NCBI GenBank assembly: GCA_950295325.1
Contig: OX485805.1
Span: 58,304,758 to 58,368,757, forward strand
Origin: Polytrichum commune
Taxonomy: Eukaryota; Streptophyta; Polytrichopsida; Polytrichales; Polytrichaceae
Length of the DNA stretch: 64,000 nt
Direction: 5' to 3'
The notes under the pieces were generated by a model, which had not been told where the DNA came from, did not search any database, and saw only the letters and a program-made list of their open reading frames with translations. Of this stretch, positions 10,630 to 21,856 are shown in pieces (within the stretch, counting starts at the first letter, position 1; each line of letters begins with the position of its first letter). A program made the position numbers and the translations under genes.

Positions 10630-11449
10630 CGTTTGGAGCCCTCGATTGACATCGTCAGCGAATCAAACTTGGGGAGCTTCTTCTACGAGACCGTCTACGA
10701 TGCCGCGTCCACCATCGACTACTCCAAGGAGCCTATTGACGCCGGCGTCGTCGATAGCCCCCCACCCAAGCAAATCTTCCGGCCATCTCCGTCCCCGTCG
10801 CCGCTCAAGGGCATAAATCGCAAATGCGTCCGGACGTCCCCGTCTCGGCCCGGCGGCAGTAGTACACCTCAACGGCGGCTGCGGATGGACGCTCGGCCTA
10901 CGAAGAGTGGCACCCTTCCTATTCCTTTGCGGGACGCATTGCCCCTCCTCGCCGACTCCGACGGGAACGCCCCCGGTGACAAGGTGAACCCCCCCCCCCC
11001 CCAAAACATGGTTAACCGCGCATTACAATCATCCGGCACTTAAAAAATGAACGTGTGACACGTTTGGGTCTTCCTCCCTAAACTAACACGTGTGTTCTTG
11101 CATTCACGCGTTGTAGGTTGCTCCCACCCGTAGACCTATGCGGGCTAGTGCGTCCGTCGAGTTGGAGCGTTTCTACTCCATGACCAGAAATGCAAGACAG
11201 TCCACTTCATCGTATTCGAATTCTTCGTCGTATAATTCGGGCGGCCGACGGAATCCAAAATGTGTTATTGATGGCGGTCACCCCAAGAATGGCTATAGTC
11301 GCGGGGCGGAGATTTTCAGGAATGTTGAAGCAATGCGAGCAAAAGAAGCCGCAGCAAAAGAAAAAGAGGCAAAAGAAAAAGAGGCAAAAGAAAAAAAAGC
11401 AAAAGAAAATGAAGCAAAAGAAAAAGAGGTAGTCTCCGAGGCTAGATAG
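10630..11449 (+). CDS. Downstream exons 5-6 of element A (alternative 3' end of gene 2, or separate cistron)
   Basis: Exon 5 (10630-10983) opens after TTTTCCCATCAG and reads RLEPSIDIVSESNLG; it has no ATG near its start. It holds YDAASTIDYSK, GVVDSPPPK and a PSPSPSPLK stretch rich in possible phosphorylation sites. Exon 6 (11117-11449) ends in about 45 residues of AKEKEAKEKE helix. The 5-6 splice is phase 0. Exon 5 is also entered in phase 0, so skipping the HAD exon 4 would keep frame and give about 1609 residues. B (21856-21051) and C (51840-52724) keep the same arrangement. The function is unknown. Confidence 0.6.
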
Positions 11450-11539
11450 GTCATAGTAGGCGTAGGGTTGTGAGCCATAGGCAAGAACATTTTGGGTCGC
11501 ACTATCCAATGGATGTGTGGTGTTAGCATGCTATGCATT

Positions 11540-11987
11540 TTACATGCCATAATTTGTATGTTTTTTTTGCAATAATATAAGTGTCACATGATTTCCCCTT
11601 CAATATGGTCTAAGGTTTGGATTGCCCTACCTAAACCATCACAAATATGAGTTTGGAATATTTTGTATGTTATATTATATTGGTTCACATATTTCCCCTT
11701 CAATATGATCTATGGTTTGGATTGCGCTACCTAAACCATATTCATACAAGTTTTTGTGCGATAATATAAATGTTTTAAGATTTCCCCTTCAACTTGGCCT
11801 AAGGTTTGGATTGCCCACACTAAACAATCCCAAATATGAGTTATTAATGGGGTTCTTGTTCTAAACACCCGCTTCAAAGTGTTCGCATCTTACAACTTTC
11901 TCCAATATGTGTTCCATTTATCCTTGTTCTTATTTATGTGATTGTCTCAAAATGCCCAAAAAGTCTCAATTTAACGAATATAGTGTT
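11540..11987. repeat. Right terminal region of element A: subterminal repeats and inverted repeat
   Basis: Three diverged units of about 85-110 bp carry TTTCCCCTTCAA and GGTTTGGATTGCCC with the inverted TAAACCAT. The terminal repeat occupies about 11950-11987 and holds GTCTCAAAATGCCCAAAAAG before the conserved 17 bp. The inverted sequence at 20503-20940 in B is nearly the same. A half palindrome (TTTGGGTCGCAC) lies at about 11491. Confidence 0.8.
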
Positions 11988-13262
11988 ATCATCTCAGGAT
12001 TCTCATCGTGAGTTTCATAATGAGACTTCACCTGCTTTAAGAACATAGGAGAATGTATAGGATCTGCAATGGAAAGTTGTTTCTTTAGTTCCAAATGGGA
12101 AGTCAATCCTACCCTCTCCACAACTTTGGAAACAAATTCACCCACTGCACTTGAAGTCCAATGTGTAGAATCAGGGTATTTCTCATAAAATTTCCTTTGA
12201 GCAGTAGCAGTAACATCTCCCAACTCTTGCTATACCAAGGAAAAAACATATAAGAGTATGATAAATCACACATAATAAAAATAAGATGTAATAAAACATA
12301 TTGTTATAGAATTCAAAATTTTAAAAATATATATATACAAGAAAAAAAAAACGTGAAAAACTAATACTTTAGAAAAATAACCTAATATAGAAATCCATTA
12401 AGAGCCTCAACAGTAAAAGGGAACCATGTTTTATATTTGGATTTTTATTTGGCATCAGCTGCAGTAAGATCTTCTTTAGAGACAATTTTTTTTAAATATG
12501 AAAGTGGTTGTCCAACAATGCTTTGAATGCGGCAAAACTTATGAACAAGATTCGTACAAACATGGAATTTTTAGTTCCTCATGACAAAATAAAACAACCA
12601 ATGATAAGCCACGGAAAAGAAATATACAATAAAAAAATAAACTTAAAAGAAAACCAAATGAACCGAACAAATAAAAAGAGAAGAATGAAGGAATTACCAT
12701 TTCATGTAAAGCTGCCAACATGGTTGCAATATCTCCCTTGACGTCCAAAAAAATACTTTCAACAACATAATGTCAAGCATGATCATGTATATGATCTCGA
12801 TTAATAATGGGTAACCATGTTTGCATACGGTGGTTTCCATCCCACATCATAAACATTTTGCGAGAAAAAACTTTGAGATCCTCATCTGTTTGCAATATTT
12901 TTTCAAAGGCATCATTTGTCCATACCCAATTTTCACTCCATGATTCAATGATATTATCGGTAACATCAATTGTTTTCTCCTCATTGTTTTCCAAGGCTAC
13001 GTAAAAAACCCCGTTGCCCTCTATATAACCACAAGCAACAAAATGTGTAGCCAGGTTCATAACGTTATTTTTCAAAAAAGACCTAACAACAGGCAATGCA
13101 ACCAATCGACATAATGGAATGTTGAATTTCAATTTTGCCCTTGGTTGATACCTCAACCGTTCAAGACGGGAAGATGTGTTGATAGTTTCTTTCTTAAAAA
13201 TGCATGCAATTGCAATTCCAATTGATCTTCAAAAAAATGTACAACTTCCATATCTAAATCAC
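11988..13262 (-). pseudogene. Decayed ParB/DGNHR-type gene truncated by element A
   Basis: Minus-strand exons read from right to left. The first runs about 13245-12774 with a frameshift near 13170; it contains LKFNIPLCRLVALP and WDGNHRMQTWLP. A short part after a second shift reads DVKGDIATMLAALHEM (about 12750-12690). Another at about 12540-12380 (VSKEDLTAADA) has one in-frame TAA. The last, 12219-11988 (GDVTATAQRKFYEKYPDSTHW), is cut at 11988 by element A. The pattern (F-[DN]-[VI] strand, then D-G-[QN]-H-[SR]) parallels exon 1 of gene 2, so I read it as a distant relative of the ParB-like domain. It is an inactive remnant. Confidence 0.55.
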
Positions 13263-13424
13263 AAAAATATCATCCATATGAAAGATAAAATTAAATTAAA
13301 AGAAATATAAACATATGAAAGAAATCACATATGCAAACTAAAATAATATACAAAAATATTTATGAAAGTGAGAGTATACATAAGGAAAAATCACGTATAG
13401 AATAGAATCTCAAATTTCAATATG

Positions 13425-14100
13425 GATGGCCGTTAACGGCCACCCTTGTTGGAGGAAAAAAAATGAAGGAAATGAATGTATACATGCAGAAAGATACATA
13501 TATAGAAAATAATATAAAATTTTAATAAAGGTTGAAATAAGTTTATAAATGAAAAAAAAAACATATATAGAAAAAAAATATGAAATTTTAATAAGGGTGG
13601 AAATGAGTGTACACATGAAAAAATAAACTTATATACCAATAAATTTGAGATGCAACCAAGGGTGGCCGTTAACAGCCACACTTTTAGATGGAACAGACAT
13701 AAGAAATATATGTATATATGTGATTTTATTTCAAAGAAATTATGTTGTTAAATGAAGACTGAAACCCAAGAACGGGTACCTTAAACTAGAAAATAGAAGT
13801 TAGCATCATACAAAGGGTGGCCGTTGACGGCCACCCTAAACTAGAACACAGAAGTTGGCATCATAAAAAGGGTGGTCGTTAACGGCCACACTTTTGGATG
13901 GAACATACATAAGAAATATATGTATATATGTGATTTTATTTCAAAGAAATTATGTTGTTAAATGAAGACTGAAACACAAGAACGGATACCTTAAACTAGA
14001 AAATAGAAGTTAGCATCATACAAAGGGTGGCCGTTGACGGCCACCCTAAACTGGAACACAGAAGTTGGCATCATAAAAAAGGTGGCCGTTAACGGCTACC
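13425..14100. repeat. Third palindrome family: arms GGGTGGCCGT / ACGGCCACCC
   Basis: Six copies occur at about 13425, 13660, 13818, 13871, 14023 and 14081, with centres TA or TG and some decayed arms. Two spacer blocks of about 200 bp are duplicated (13700-13860 and 13900-14060). The arm length and 2-bp variable centre match the palindromes of A/B and C, and the cluster is immediately upstream of the DGNHR-type pseudogene. Confidence 0.85.
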
Positions 14101-14945
14101 CATTTGGAAGAGAAATACACTTTGATTTGAGTCACTTTCCAGAGTTGCTATAACGTTTTCAAATATTCTAATTTATTTCCGAAAAAAATCAAGTGCATAG
14201 ATTATAGCCTTACCATTCACACTAATTTTTTTCAGAATTTTTGGAGATGATATCAATTTTACATAAATCGCCAAAGTCTACTGAAATTAATATGATTAGA
14301 TTTCCTGCATAAAATCTTCATTTTTTGAAGATTTTAGAAGAATCTAAGATGCTCTAATTGTTTTTTTGGCTCTAAAACATGCAAAACAAAATCATTTTGT
14401 TCATGCTATATACCGTTGGAATCGTATTCTCAGCGTGCACAATATAGTATACATTACATACCTCCAAATTTATTTTGATTTTAAAGTTATTTTCTTACGA
14501 TTTCTTTCGTACAACCTACCTCCATCTCCGCCTCAGAAGATTGTTCTTCTTTTTCGTATTGTGTGGCATATTTCTCCATGGTTGCACGTGAGCGTACATG
14601 TCTTTTCCATTGGTCTACGAGCTTGGATAAGATGACCCAAAAATATATCAAACCATCCTTGCAGTTTCAACACAAGTAATTATCCAAGGATTACAAAGAC
14701 GCGAAAACAATGGACGACGCCGAGACTAAGTATCATGTGATTCGTTCTTGGTGGTTGTCATCCAGATCTGCCTCGGAAGAAGGCATCCTTGGCATTTCAG
14801 AGTGGTTGGGTTTTTAGCACTTTCGTTATAGACAATGGGGTGGTCATATGTTATTTGTAAGTACATATCAAAATTCAATATTCAATGTCATTCATTTTTC
14901 TTCCATTATTAAATATATCTTATATTTTTATTATCCTCATATTTG
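14101..14945. other. Intergenic, no supported gene
   Basis: AT-rich sequence. A frame at 14366-14635 shows no recognisable motif and I do not support it as a gene. Confidence 0.5.
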
Positions 14946-14958
14946 TGTGTTGTTCATA

Positions 14959-16325
14959 GGATATGACAATAGAACAACATGCGGAAATGCCAACATGCAA
15001 CCTTGCAGAGACTGTACACAAAAAATGGCTCCAACAGTCCGGCAACAAGATGACTTGTTTATATGAAGCTACAGTGGATGACATGATCCGTGCCTTCATG
15101 TAAATTGCAAATTACCGGACATGGTTGAAAGGGGGTCTGATGGTAAAGGTCTTGATTCGGCATCCTTGAAACTCAAAGCGGCTGCCAGGTGTGGAGATCC
15201 AAAAATGTTGGCTGATGCCATGAAGTCTTATCTAAGGGCAGAATACGTCAACACTAGAGATTGTGCATTGGAAGGGTCAAAGCTCTTTGGTTCCACCAAA
15301 CGCAAATTCAACCTATCACCGGGTGTTGATTGTGACTCTCATCGACCCGACAAAGTGAACTATTTCATTCCTCATCCCAACACCCGAGCAACTCGTCAAC
15401 GCATAGAGGAATCGTTGAATTTTGCAATTCATGGTGTGGCTCATACCACATTTGTGTTAGAGACTGATTGTCTTGCTTCTAAGTGGCACATTGCAAGATT
15501 GCCACCCAACTCAGCCAAACGATGTTGGGTACTGCAGGCCATTACAGGAACTATGTACAATACCAAAGTTGGGATTGGGAAACATGTCACACCTGCTCCA
15601 ACATACAAAGGGCTCAGGAAGGAATTTTGCTCTCCCAACAATGTGGAGTATGAATTTTGGTTTTGCCTTGACGATATTAAGCATTGTGTGAGTGGCAGTA
15701 TGAAGAAATATGTGTTGGTTTGGCCTATAGTACCCAACATGTGGCCGGTGAAGATAGGTACCAATCTATCGAGAGAGGAGGTTCTGGCACTTGAAGATGC
15801 TGAATTTCAACTACAGCAGAGGGAGGCATTGTCCCCTCGTCGTAGGCTTTCAACAATCGCAACTCTTCCCAACCCTCGCTCGCATTTTTGTATGCCACCA
15901 AACCCGGACGTCCACCCTACATTCAGGTTTGGAAAGACAGTGCGTCGTAATCCAACAGCACCGCTGGCGGATCACAAAAACAAATGGGAAAGCACCGGAC
16001 TTATGGAAGATTACTATGTGGTTGGGGTCACTGCCATTCCATATCCGGGCTTTGGAGTGATAATCAACATTGTCTCCAAGCAGGATATCACCTACCATGT
16101 CACAATTGGCGACATCCCGCATTGCATATGCCCGGATTTCACGAAAATGTCATCTCATGCATCGGGAAAAAAAGGAAAATGGAGTATTGTAAACATCTTT
16201 ATTATGTGTTTAGATTTTTGTGCAAGGTGGATTACGAGAGTGACAAGTTCATTCATGTACCTACATATACATATAATGAGGTCATGCAACTACTTGAACT
16301 TGCTGATATTGTAAAATGTGAGTAG
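14959..16325 (+). pseudogene. SWIM-zinc-finger repeat-family pseudogene
   Basis: After an acceptor-like TTCATAG the frame reads MTIEQHAEMPTCNLAETVHK and hits an in-frame TAA at about 15102 (probably CAA originally). It shifts frame in a G-run near 15132 and continues to about 16170 (KLKAAARCGDPKMLADAMK, PPNSAKRCW, WPVKIGTNL). A CICPDF SWIM half-site is separated from its YCKHLYYV half by a frameshift in an A-run near 16170. The last exon-like segment (TYTYNEVMQLLELADIVK) is repeated at about 16834-16895. The family looks like the expanded SWIM-type repeat proteins of plant genomes, possibly MULE-derived; that assignment is from memory. Confidence 0.6.
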
Positions 16326-16499
16326 TATTGCAAATGTTCTATTAAGCAACATATATTTGAATGTTAATAAATGGCATGTTTTGGTTTGGATTATTATAAC
16401 AAAAATTAGTTATGGACTGAAAGTCTTTCAAATGATTCAGTAACTTCAATTCTATTTAGACTACGAGCCAACCGTGAGCGGTTTGATTGAATCACACAG

Positions 16500-16790
16500 A
16501 TAAATAATAACAAGTTTCTAAAAATAAAAAATAATCGACAAGATTCTACGCACATTTGCGTAGTAACATTTTCTTGGTATCCGCCTATAGATTATTCCTA
16601 CTTTATCATTAGCTCAATTTGGGATAGCACCAGTCAATGTAACCAACCGGATTCGAACCTGGGTTGATCCAGACCTAATACCGGTCTCTTACACAACTCG
16701 CATCTACAGGCGGATGTCTCAAAATCTAGTAGCTACCTACATATTGACTATTTCTAATATCTAATTTCCTTGCTTTTGCAGATTGTGGGC
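16500..16790 (-). repeat. SINE-like, tRNA-derived sequence
   Basis: On the minus strand a GGTTCGAAT box B (16651-16659) sits in CCCAGGTTCGAATCCGG, preceded by GTAAGAGACCGGTATTAGG. That is the layout of plant tRNA-derived SINE heads. A good A box and a full cloverleaf are not visible, so this is not called as a tRNA gene. It interrupts a duplicated stretch of the SWIM pseudogene. Confidence 0.5.
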
Positions 16791-17019
16791 CTTAACTGAG
16801 CCCGTGAGTGGTTTGAGTGGTTCACAATTATGACACCTACATATACGTATAATGAGGTTATACACCTACTTGAACTTGTTGGTGTTGTGAAATGTGAGTA
16901 GTTGTACAAGTGTGGGTTGTAACTACATGTATAAGGATGTCAATAAATTACATGTATTGGTTTGGATTATTATAATAAAAATCAGCAATGGATGAAAGTG
17001 TTTAAAATGATCCATGGTA

Positions 17020-18960
17020 ATAGGGTCCTTTCACGTGTGCTTCATTTAAAATACTGGCAATTTACAATTGAAAATATGCAATTAATTTGTCAAAATTATG
17101 GTTATGTACCCTAAACCCGTATGTCTTTACTAAATTTGGAGTCATTGCTCATATGTTACTGCTCATTGCTCATGTGTTACTGCTCACCGCTCACCGCTCA
17201 CTGCTCATCGCTCATAAGATAGCTTCCCTCGGTATGAGAGGGCAATTTTTTTCTCTTCTAGTGATCACAAAAGTGCTACCAATTCGTGCTCATTATTGGT
17301 CCCATAATGGTGTACGGTCTTTTAGCAGATCGTCCAATCCCATTGACATTAGGGATTTCATATCCAAGCTAGTCATGTCATGTCATGTCTTGTCATGTTG
17401 ATGTGACGCCAAACCCAAAATACTCACATTGGTAGGGGGTAAGTCTGAAATTTACCTAGGTATAAACTCATAATGTCAATCACCTGGTTAACATTCTGAT
17501 TGATTGCTTTTGCAATCAACATGGTAGTTGATTGCAAAAAAATAAAAAAAAATAAAAAAAATCAATCAATCAATCAATCAATCAATTTTTTTTGAGCTGC
17601 TAGACTTTGTTGGCTACAAAATCTAATAGTTCATATTTTTTTGGAATTTTGGAATTTTTATTATGTTGAACCATCAACTAGCTGGTTGACTGTAAAAGTC
17701 GACTGGAGTAGTTGACCAAAACAATTGACTAGCTAGTTGACTACTCCAAATTGATTGTTATAGTCAACTAGGAGCAATTGACTACTTGGTCCACTACTAC
17801 TAATAGTTAATTTATACAAAAATCAATTAAAAAAAACTAAAACATCTTCCCAAAAATTTGGATGATAAGATCTTGCATCCTACAAGATGTAATGGTCCAC
17901 ATTCATTTTTGGGTTTTTAGAATTTTTATTTTTTTTAGAAGTTTATTTTTTGATATTAGTTGACTATTTTTGTATATTTAAATTTAATTAATTTTTTTTA
18001 CAAAAACATTGTTGGTGTAAAAACAATTATCACATTAGTAGGCATCACATTCCAACATAACATGGGGTGATGGCCAAGGGTACCTTTGCATATCCCTGAT
18101 TATAATACATGTGTTTGCAGTGTCCATTCTTAACTAAAGGCTTTGTCATATACTATTCAAATATTGGTAGCCAATTAGGAATAACAACCCGAGAAATTTT
18201 TTGTTGTCCAATGCAACCTTATCAACAAAAAATAAAACAACATTGGGTCATTTGCAAGAAAATAAATCTGAAGATCATTTCAAAGTTTATGGTGGTACAC
18301 AAGGTCGACATTAACTCTGAAGCATTGTTTTCAAGTTTTAAATTAGAGCTATAAGGTTGAACTGAAGAACCATCCAATTTAGAGCACTTATCATAGGTAA
18401 ACTTGTAGTAAGGCAGAAAAAAACAATAAAATGAAGAAGATGAAGAATTTGAAAGTCGACAAAGCAAATTAGACACATCTATTGAATAGCGACAAACGAC
18501 CAAATGATCTTCAAGACTAAATTGATGAATATCTCAAGAGCGATAAGACGAAGAAGGGCAACAAGAGAAAGAAGACACAAGGTGGTGGTAAATGATGCTA
18601 AAAGGGGCCACTTTGGGCCCCTTTGCAGCAACAACTGCCACTCTGGCTACAGTTTCCACGGGGCTTGAGGCTGCAGAGCCCAACTTTATGGTAGGCACCG
18701 CCTAGGCAGCATTTGTTGCCGCGGTGGGGCCTAAGGTCATTTTTGAAACATATTGGTTAAAAAATAAGGCTTATTTATATTTATAACATGTTAATATTTA
18801 TTGCCACGTACAGACGTGAGCTCTGCACGTGTAGAGCAACCAACACATAATTGCTTGATTTGCATGCATAATTCTTAGAATTTTAGAATTTTAGAATTTT
18901 AGAATTGTGTTTAATAGCAGTTTTTGGTGAATCTAATTAGAATTGGATACATGATCATCT
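17020..18960. other. Intergenic, simple repeats only
   Basis: AT-rich sequence without a supported gene. It contains GCTCA-type tandem repeats (about 17148-17215), a (TCAA)n microsatellite (17561-17585) and repeated GTTGACT/AGTTGAC words at 17660-17800. Confidence 0.6.
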
Positions 18961-18969
18961 AGTTGGATT

Positions 18970-20258
18970 TGTAGCAATGATTCTTATAATGAGCTCAAAG
19001 AAACTGGGCGTTTAGAAATTATTGAAGGTAGAATTAATATCTCAAATGTTAGTCCGACATTCATTGGTGGTACGTCTTTTCATATCGTTGTTTTCAAACC
19101 CCTGTCAACAATAAATTTACAACCGATCACTGCTTCTAAATCGAAGGGGAGGAAGAGAAAAACTTCTTCATCTATGAATGTACCAGTGAAGGGTGGATGG
19201 TTGAATGCCGCTTTTGCCAAAATGGTCGGTTTATACGAAGAAGAATGAAGTCGCTGCAACCAAATATTTGTGGTAAAGAAATATTAGACTTATATTCACA
19301 CTAAGCATGAGCGACAAATATCCAATGAACTTAGGAGGTTAGCGGCTTGTATGAAAGATAAATTATAAAAATTAAAGGCTGAATATTGAAGTCAAAGTTT
19401 TTGCCTAAAGAACAAACGGGTAGTATAAGTCTCACATAGCCGTAATTCAATTGTATATATAATATTTGCCAAATGAGATACTTTTAAAAGTGATATGGAC
19501 TAATGTCCATCGACTTAGGAGGGGACATCGGTGCCAATGATCGAGTGTTGGAGACACACTCTGACCACATTCCGAGTTTTTCGCCAATTCATGTGGACAA
19601 TGATGACAGTGATGTGGGTGATTTGGAGTATGTAATCACACCACTGGTAACTGCTTATAATTTTTCTCGGGGGGTTCACTCCCTCTTATATTTTGCATAT
19701 ACGTGCGTTCGGGACCTATTTATTGGGGGGTTTATTTACCTTGCAGAAAAGATTATAAGGTGATGGTATTTTACATGTCAAAAGCCTGAAAATATTATAT
19801 GTGATGGTATTTTACATGTAAACATGTTTCACTATTTTAAAATCCCCTATTTTACATGTACATTTTTTACAAAATTTATCTACAATGAATATATTGGACC
19901 TTATTTTTTATCGCACGTTGTTCTACGATTTTTGCCAATGAACCCCCCGAGTAATTTCCGACACACCGATGGTGGTGAAGGTTCAATATATGTTGGCGAT
20001 TCACCTTGTACTGCTTCCTACAAGAAAGAAAGAATTTTTGGCAAATCTAATATGTTAAAAATATCATTGACAAATATAGTGTATTTCGCTAATGCAACTG
20101 CGAATTTCGCGGAGGATTTTACATGTGTTAAGGAGTACAAGACATCACCTTCCAAGGAAATGCCAACATCATTAATTAACATCAATGAGACAATTAATAA
20201 AGGTAATGATGACATCAAGTTCAACCTTGCACAACTTGAGATTGAGTCTCAACAATAG
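18970..20258 (+). pseudogene. Coding remnants of unknown origin
   Basis: Three stretches look protein-like. One is 18970-19246 (SYNELKETGRLEIIEG, TFIGGTSFHIVVFKPL, GRKRKTSSS). One starts at 19503 (SIDLGGDIGANDRVLE, DNDDSDVGDLEYV), possibly followed by a GTAACT donor near 19648. The last is about 20020-20258 (KERIFGKSNMLKISLTN...). They do not join into one open gene. I do not recognise them. Their position next to the decayed DGNHR gene and the third palindrome cluster allows that they are parts of the same dead element. Confidence 0.3.
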
Positions 20259-20408
20259 GCTACAACTTTACAAGCGTGGAAGGTAGCCATATTTTTTTCT
20301 CTATTTTGGCCAATAAAATTTTTCTGCACGAGATTTATTTGTAAATGTTAGTTAGTTTTTTTGAAAACTTGAAATAATATTTTAATATTTTAAATTTATT
20401 TATTTCGT

Positions 20409-20432
20409 TATATATATATATATATATATATA
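20409..20432. repeat. (TA)n microsatellite
   Basis: About twelve TA units lie some 70 bp left of the insertion site of element B. Confidence 0.95.
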
Positions 20433-20498
20433 AAGACTTTGATTGTTATAATTTACAAAATTTCTTTGTACAAAGGAGTTTTTGTGAAAAATTAGAGC

Positions 20499-20502
20499 AC
20501 AT
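20499..20502. repeat. Target-site duplication ACAT, left copy (element B)
   Basis: ACAT directly precedes the terminal repeat at 20503 and recurs directly after the other terminal repeat at 58762-58765. Confidence 0.85.
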
Positions 20503-20940
20503 AACACTATATTCGTTAAATTGAGACTTTTTGGGCATTTTGAGACATTCACATAAATAAGAACAAGGATAAATGGAACACATATTGGAGAAAGTTGTAA
20601 GATGCGAACACTTTGTGTTGGGTATTTAGAACAAGAACCCCATTAATAACTCATATTTGGGATTGTTTAGGATGAGCAATCCAAACCTTAGGCCAAATTG
20701 AAGGGGAAATCTTAAAACATTCATATTATCGCACACAAAATATGAGATCTTGTATGAATATGTTTTAGGTAGGGCACTCCAAACCCTTAGACCATATTGA
20801 AGGGGAACTATGTGAACCAATATAATATAACATACAAAATATTCCAAACTCATATTTGTGATGGTTTAGTTAGGGCAATCCAAACCTTGGACCATATTGA
20901 AGGGGAAATCATGTGACACTTATATTATTGCAAAAAAAAC
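20503..20940. repeat. Left terminal repeat and subterminal repeats of element B
   Basis: The 17-bp terminal core is followed by GAGACTTTTTGGGCATTTTGAGAC, which holds inverted GAGAC/GTCTC words, and by three TTTGG/TAAACC subterminal units. It is the inverted equivalent of 11540-11987. Confidence 0.85.
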
Positions 20941-21050
20941 ATACAAAGTATGGCATGTAAAATGCATAGCATGCTAACACCACACATACATTGGATAGTG
21001 CGACCCAAAATGATGTTGCCTATGGCCCAAAACCCTACGCCTACTATGGC

Positions 21051-21856
21051 CTATCTAGCCTCGGAGATTGCCTCTTTTTCTTTTGCTTTTTTTTCTTTTG
21101 CCTCTTTTTCTTTTGCCTCTTTTTCTTTTGCTGCGGCTTCTTTTGCTCGCATTGCTTCAACATTCCTGAAAATCTCCGCCCCGCGACTATAGCCATTCTT
21201 GGGGTGACCGCCATCCATAAGACATTTTGGAGTCCGTCGGCCGCCCGAAATATACGTCGAAGAATTCGAATACGATGAAGTGGATTGTCTCGCATTTCTG
21301 GTCATGGCGTACATACGCTCGAACTCGATGGACGCACTAGACCGCATAGGTTTACGGGTGGGAGCAACCTGCAACGCGTCATTGCAAGACCACATGTGTT
21401 AGTTTAGGGAGGAAGACCCAAACGTGTCACACGATCATTTTTTAAGTGCAAAATGATTGTAATGCGCGGTTAACCATGTTTTAGAGAAGGGGGGGGGTTC
21501 ACCTTGTCACCGGGGGCGTTCCCGTCGGAGTTGGCAAGGAGGGGCAAGGCGTCCCGCAAAGGAATAGGAAGGGTTTCACTCTTCGTTGGCCGTGCGTCCA
21601 TCCGCAGCCGCCGTTGAGGTGTAATACTTCCGCCGGGCCGAGAGGGGGATGTCCGGACGCATTTGCGATTTATGCCCTTGAGCGGCGACGGGGACGGAGA
21701 TCGCCGTAAGATTTGCTTGGGTGGGGGGCTATCGACGACGCCGGCGTCAATAGGCTCCTTGGAGTAGTCAATGGTTGACGCGGCGTCGTAAACGGTCTCG
21801 TAGAAGAAGCTCCCCAAGTCTGACTCGCTGACGATGTCAATCGAGGGCTCCAAACG
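21051..21856 (-). CDS. Downstream exons 5-6 of element B
   Basis: Exon 5 (21856-21503) and exon 6 (21368-21051) are open and join in phase 0 (GACAAG|GTGAAC, TTGCAG|GTTGCT). The protein is nearly the same as in A: GVVDSPPPKQI, SPSPSPLK, SRGAEIFRNVEAMRAKE, and a shorter AKEKEAKEKE tail. As in A there is no ATG at its start and it is entered in phase 0 after CGCCAG, so it needs an upstream exon. The function is unknown. Confidence 0.6.

Larger units (their letters stand above)
1..11987 (+). mobile_element. Element A: giant TIR transposon, left end outside the window
   Basis: The right end is the inverted repeat finishing ...TTAACGAATATAGTGTT at 11987, the complement of B's left end at 20503. 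Inside lies gene 2 (ParB-like, methyltransferase-like, FCP1-like) on the plus strand. Positions 1-1000 match, in inverted orientation, the upstream region of B's transposase-like gene (54100-55020), so A's own copy of that gene probably lies left of position 1 on the minus strand, as in C. The right flank starts ATCA. A second terminal-type sequence at 1326 is not followed by a transposase-like gene and its flank (ATGT) does not match ATCA, so I treat it as internal debris rather than the left end. Confidence 0.75.

Noticed and set aside
1326-11987. Element A as a complete element bounded at 1326
   Set aside because: Flanks ATGT and ATCA do not match, gene 1 is missing after 1326, and 1-1000 continues the expected gene 1 upstream region.
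16620-16720. tRNA gene
   Set aside because: Only the box B and part of the loop region look tRNA-like; no cloverleaf, and the setting is a SINE-like insertion.
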